Shown here piece by piece: positions 61,121-64,000 of a stretch of DNA of 64,000 nt. The notes under the pieces were generated by a model. It saw nothing but the letters and a program-made list of their open reading frames with translations. It was not told the origin of the DNA and made no database searches. The stretch comes from Chloroflexota bacterium. Lineage in GTDB: Bacteria > Chloroflexota > Anaerolineae > JAAYZQ01. Each line of letters starts with the position of its first letter. Position 1 is the first letter of the stretch. The position numbers were made by a program, and so were the translations under genes. The DNA is taken from assembly GCA_018606645.1 (NCBI GenBank), contig JAGVRI010000012.1, forward strand, positions 53,231-117,230, read 5' to 3'.

Positions 61121-62522
61121 TCTCTCGCTCCCGCACATATGCTTCGATCTCGGCGACCACCGCCTCGCTCACCGAGGGCGTGTGGCTGGTCAGGAGTTCC
61201 TCCACTCGCCGGTGGGCCCGCTCCAGCATGGTTGGTCCTGACGAGCCTTGTCGGTTGGCCAAAGGCGAAAGGTAGTACTCGTCACTGCGCATGCAACGCA
61301 GGGTGTGGGGGTCCAGTAAAAAGTCGCCCCCTGGCCCAACGCGGGCAATGATCTCTTCGGCCATGGTCTTCTCGTTCACCTGGAAGCCGTGCAGCACCCG
61401 CCGGGCGCAGTTCAACAGATCGGCATCAATCACCATCTGCTCCAGCGACACGGTCGAACCGGTCAACAGGCTGCCGAACCCGATCCCCAAGGTAATCCCT
61501 CCGAGCAAGCGCATGACCCAGGTGAGCATCTTCTCGGCCCCACTTTGGACATCGGGCAGGCCGGAATCGACGCTACCTGCCGGGCAGTTATGGGGCAACC
61601 CGTAGAACTGGGCCAACTCAATGTTGGCTCCCAGCATCAGATGGCGCTCCGGGCAGCCATAGGACAGGTTGCCACTGCGCATGTCCATCGCCCCGGCTGC
61701 TCCCCCCAGGATGACAGGCGTGCCTTCGCGGACGAGCTGCGCCACAGTCAGCAACCATAGGTTTTCGGCGTTGGATTGCACCAGGGTGCCGGCGATGGTA
61801 AAGGGCGAGGTGGCTCCGGCGATGGGGCACGGGCTCAGGATCAGCGGGATGCCCCGCTCCGCCCCATAGCGCAGCACTTGAGCGGTGTTGGCGTCGAGTT
61901 GAAGAGGGCTGGTCGAGGAGACCACACAAGGAAGGGTGGAACCCGGACATGATTCCAGGTTCTGGTCCGCGATAGCAGCCAGATCGGTCCAAATCTGGGC
62001 TTCGGCTAGGCTCTGAGGAGCGGCTTGGGTGTGTTTGGCGGAGTTGGCCACGGTAGCAGCCGCGGCGTGCAGGGCCTGAATGGCTTCCGGCAGATCATGC
62101 GCCCAGCAGACAGGGCCTACAATGTGGACCTCAGGCAGGGCATCGCCGAGCCGCACAAAGCGCACCAGATCGGCCTGGGTCGAACTGCGAGGAACGGATG
62201 CCCCATAATCCAGCACGTTGAGAGCGTGGGAGTAGGTGCCGGGATGCAGATAGCCCTTCTTTAGAGGCAGTTCCTCCCCATGGTGCGACCAAAGAGAGAC
62301 CTCCCGTGGTGCGGCAGCTAACGCCTGTTCCACCACCTGCCGAGGAAAGCGGACTAAGGAACGCGTCTCGTCTACCGAGATTGCCTGACGCTGCAAGTAA
62401 CGGAGCAGGTCCTCGTCCCGAAGGACCATGCCCACCTCGCTGACCACGCGGAGCGAGGCCTCGTGAATCTGCTCGACCTCCCCAGGGTGGAGGATCCGGA
62501 AATCGAATTGCACCAGCATCAC
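61095..62522 (-). CDS. non-pyrrolysine MttB-superfamily methyltransferase
   Basis: A 475-residue member of the trimethylamine methyltransferase (MttB) superfamily (PF06253). Recognisable segments are LHPGEVEQIHEASLRVVSEV, PEVHIVGPVCWAHDLPEA and LGGITLGIGFGSLLTG, and the protein is read without an in-frame amber codon, so it lacks pyrrolysine. Relatives of this kind demethylate glycine betaine (MtgB), proline betaine (MtpB) or carnitine (MtcB), passing the methyl to a corrinoid protein. No corrinoid partner gene lies in the window. The first codon is uncertain: GTG 62522, ATG 62519 or GTG 62513. It is first in an operon with two amidohydrolases. Confidence 0.87.
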   Translation of the reverse strand: MMLVQFDFRILHPGEVEQIHEASLRVVSEVGMVLRDEDLLRYLQRQAISVDETRSLVRFPRQVVEQALAAAPREVSLWSHHGEELPLKKGYLHPGTYSHALNVLDYGASVPRSSTQADLVRFVRLGDALPEVHIVGPVCWAHDLPEAIQALHAAAATVANSAKHTQAAPQSLAEAQIWTDLAAIADQNLESCPGSTLPCVVSSTSPLQLDANTAQVLRYGAERGIPLILSPCPIAGATSPFTIAGTLVQSNAENLWLLTVAQLVREGTPVILGGAAGAMDMRSGNLSYGCPERHLMLGANIELAQFYGLPHNCPAGSVDSGLPDVQSGAEKMLTWVMRLLGGITLGIGFGSLLTGSTVSLEQMVIDADLLNCARRVLHGFQVNEKTMAEEIIARVGPGGDFLLDPHTLRCMRSDEYYLSPLANRQGSSGPTMLERAHRRVEELLTSHTPSVSEAVVAEIEAYVRERENAERKTAH

Positions 62523-62560
62523 CTCCCGATGTTTTTATAGAACTCATAGTATGTGTAGCG

Positions 62561-62589
62561 AGTATACCACGTTCTTGCCTGCTTGTCAA
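62561..62589 (-). promoter_or_regulatory. consensus promoter of the MttB-amidohydrolase operon
   Basis: Minus strand TTGACA (complement of 62584-62589), 17-base spacer and TATACT (complement of 62561-62566). Confidence 0.8.
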
Positions 62590-62604
62590 CGCCTGAAACC
62601 GCAT

Positions 62605-62633
62605 TTGACCGGACTGGTCTTTTGGCATATACT
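62605..62633 (+). promoter_or_regulatory. consensus promoter of the right-hand amidohydrolases
   Basis: TTGACC (62605-62610), 17-base spacer, TATACT (62628-62633), placed back-to-back with the minus-strand promoter: the two -35 boxes are 15 bases apart. The leader to the ATG at 62772 is about 130 bases. Confidence 0.78.
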
Positions 62634-62771
62634 TGTGTTATTTCAGGGGCCATATGAATTGCAAGACAGCAAAAGGCATGATATGGTCAGGTTGTGTACG
62701 GTCATTCCCTTGTCACAGCGCTATCCGCATCACACCGCTCCGCGGATCTCATTCTGATTTAGGAGGATGCC

Positions 62772-63500
62772 ATGGTTCGAGAGATACTGGATGTCAACAC
62801 CATCTTTGGCTTCTGGCCCAAGCGCAAGGCGGATATTCGCCTGGAGACTCTGTTGCGCCTGATGCAAGAAAAGGGTATCCGCCAGGCCTGTACCCTTTCA
62901 GCGCGGGCGGTGTTCTATGACTTTGTCGAGGGGAACCAGGAGACTCTGGCCGCCGCCCTGGCTCATCCCCAACTGATCCCGGTGGGCACGGTCAATCCCT
63001 GCCGCTGGCTGGGCTGTATCGACGAGGCTCGACGGTTGATCGACCAGGGGGTGCGCCTGTTCCGTTTCTTTCCCCAATATCAGGAGTGGAATATCGCCCA
63101 GGCACCGTTTCGCAAACTGCTGCGAGAGGTACTGGCCGACTCGGACGTAGCCCTGATGATCCCGGCCGACATGGGGTTCACTGCCATTGGCGACATGGCG
63201 GCCACCATTCGCAATCCGGTGATCGTTGAGTCGTTCCGCTACTCGTCATTAGCCGAGGCAATTGTGGTCATGCAAGAAGTACCCAATGTCTTGATCGAGA
63301 CGCACCTGATCAATTCGCCCAATTGGGTAGAGCTGCTGAAGGCAGAGGTGGGAGTAGACCGGATCGTGTTCGGCTCCAACGCGCCGCTGTCCTATATCTC
63401 GGCCGCTACGGCCCAGATTGAAGGCGCTCAGGTTCCTGAAGAAGACAAGGCGCTGATCTTTGGCGGCAACCTGCGTCGTATCCTGGGACTGACGAGGTGA
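62772..63500 (+). CDS. amidohydrolase-like protein C lacking HxH
   Basis: A 242-residue protein of the amidohydrolase-2 fold. The N-terminal strand ILDVNTIFG has Asn and Thr where the HxH pair should be, and the FFPQYQEWNI region has no KLHP motif; FGSNAPLSYIS replaces the catalytic FGSDAP segment. Metal binding is therefore probably lost or changed, so it may be a non-catalytic partner or bind a different ligand. AGGAGG lies 6 bases upstream of the ATG. The next gene starts 7 bases downstream. Confidence 0.75.
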   Translation: MVREILDVNTIFGFWPKRKADIRLETLLRLMQEKGIRQACTLSARAVFYDFVEGNQETLAAALAHPQLIPVGTVNPCRWLGCIDEARRLIDQGVRLFRFFPQYQEWNIAQAPFRKLLREVLADSDVALMIPADMGFTAIGDMAATIRNPVIVESFRYSSLAEAIVVMQEVPNVLIETHLINSPNWVELLKAEVGVDRIVFGSNAPLSYISAATAQIEGAQVPEEDKALIFGGNLRRILGLTR

Positions 63501-63506
63501 TCGGCG

Positions 63507-64000
63507 ATGCGGTGCATTGATATCCATTGCTACTACGGCAAATGGGGATTCCCCATGCCCACCCTGAGCGTGCCTGATATCCAGGCGGAGATGGAGCGCG
63601 CCGAGGTAGAAAAGGCAATCCTGATGTCAGCCCAGGCGATCCAATACGATTTCGTGGCCGGCAACGCCGAACTGGCCGAGGCCATCGCCCCGCATCCAGA
63701 ACTGTTCGGCTATGTCTATATCAATATGCACTACCCCGAACTATCCCTCCAGGAAATGGACAGGTACCTGAAGACCGACAAGTTCGTCGGGGTCAAGTAC
63801 AACGGCGAGTACTCGCGGGCCGCCGCCAGCGCCCCGGAGAACCGGGAAGTGTTCACGTTGCTGGAAAGGGTCTATCAAAAGCCCCTGCTGCTCCACACCT
63901 GGGGCCTGCCCGAACATGGGAATGTTGTCGCCTACAGCCTGCCGGCGCAGGCCCTGGAGCTGGCCCGTGCCCATCCTCGACTCCCGATCATCATGGGACA
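63507..64000 (+). CDS. amidohydrolase-like protein D (3'-truncated)
   Basis: The first 164 codons of an amidohydrolase-2 family protein; the window ends inside it. CIDIHCYYG has HxC instead of HxH, VGVKYNGEY replaces KLHP, LLHTWGLPEH supplies a histidine, and IIMGH ends the visible part with the usual ligand. GAGGTGATC lies 8 bases before the ATG. It forms a unit with gene C. The missing C-terminal part would hold the catalytic aspartate. Confidence 0.75.
   Translation, partial: MRCIDIHCYYGKWGFPMPTLSVPDIQAEMERAEVEKAILMSAQAIQYDFVAGNAELAEAIAPHPELFGYVYINMHYPELSLQEMDRYLKTDKFVGVKYNGEYSRAAASAPENREVFTLLERVYQKPLLLHTWGLPEHGNVVAYSLPAQALELARAHPRLPIIMG

Noticed and set aside
61095..62522. Pyrrolysine-containing MttB
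   Set aside because: The gene is read through in one frame with no in-frame amber codon, and no pylTSBCD genes are seen, so a Pyl residue is unlikely.

Overview
The window looks like a chromosomal segment of a member of the Chloroflexota, probably an Anaerolineae-like anaerobe or facultative anaerobe. This rests on high G+C content, sigma70-type promoters, a translin-family gene, a two-subunit 2-oxoacid:ferredoxin oxidoreductase, two MrfA/YprA-like helicases, lipoproteins with Thr/Pro-rich linkers, and an MttB-superfamily methyltransferase. The assignment is inference, since there is no rRNA or other marker gene here. No rRNA, tRNA, CRISPR array or insertion sequence was recognised.

Layout. 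1-7.5 kb: end of an MFS transporter, a translin-family protein, two adjacent short genes that together make one Cas4-like nuclease with a membrane hairpin, a 23S/16S pseudouridine synthase, cytidylate kinase, a DUF512 iron-sulfur protein, an acyl-CoA synthetase and a homocysteine methyltransferase. 7.5-17.5 kb: central metabolism (KorAB, an LDH2-type dehydrogenase, a class V aminotransferase with a SerA-like dehydrogenase and DUF1015 protein, SurE, nitroreductase, IlvE). 17.5-22 kb: membrane proteins, a LysM/lamin-tail surface protein, a double histidine phosphatase and a DUF1992 protein.

22-30 kb: a NarL-type two-component system, then a respiratory cassette of two Tat-exported flavoprotein reductases and two multiheme NapC/NirT-like membrane cytochromes. 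By eye the kinase and first flavoprotein are less G+C-rich than their surroundings. The cassette probably passes quinol electrons to an unknown extracytoplasmic acceptor.

30-42 kb (mostly minus strand): an MrfA-like helicase with an HNH nuclease domain inserted in its DUF1998 region, TIGR04076 and MaoC genes, a gatC-gatA-nucleotidyltransferase-aminotransferase-dCMP deaminase operon, a second MrfA-like helicase and two Yip1-type membrane proteins. 43-49 kb: RNase PH, a YdcF/SanA protein, a beta-CASP nuclease, an MgtE magnesium transporter with a long structured leader that can sequester its Shine-Dalgarno sequence, and a radical SAM/HhH protein. 49-59 kb: an M28/DUF4910-like peptidase, GalE, two glycosyltransferases, and two large lipoproteins. 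59-64 kb: four amidohydrolase-like genes around a non-pyrrolysine MttB homologue.

The most promising leads are the split membrane-anchored Cas4-like nuclease beside a translin, the helicase-HNH fusion, the flavoprotein/cytochrome respiratory cassette with a CXXCK heme site, and the mgtE leader RNA.
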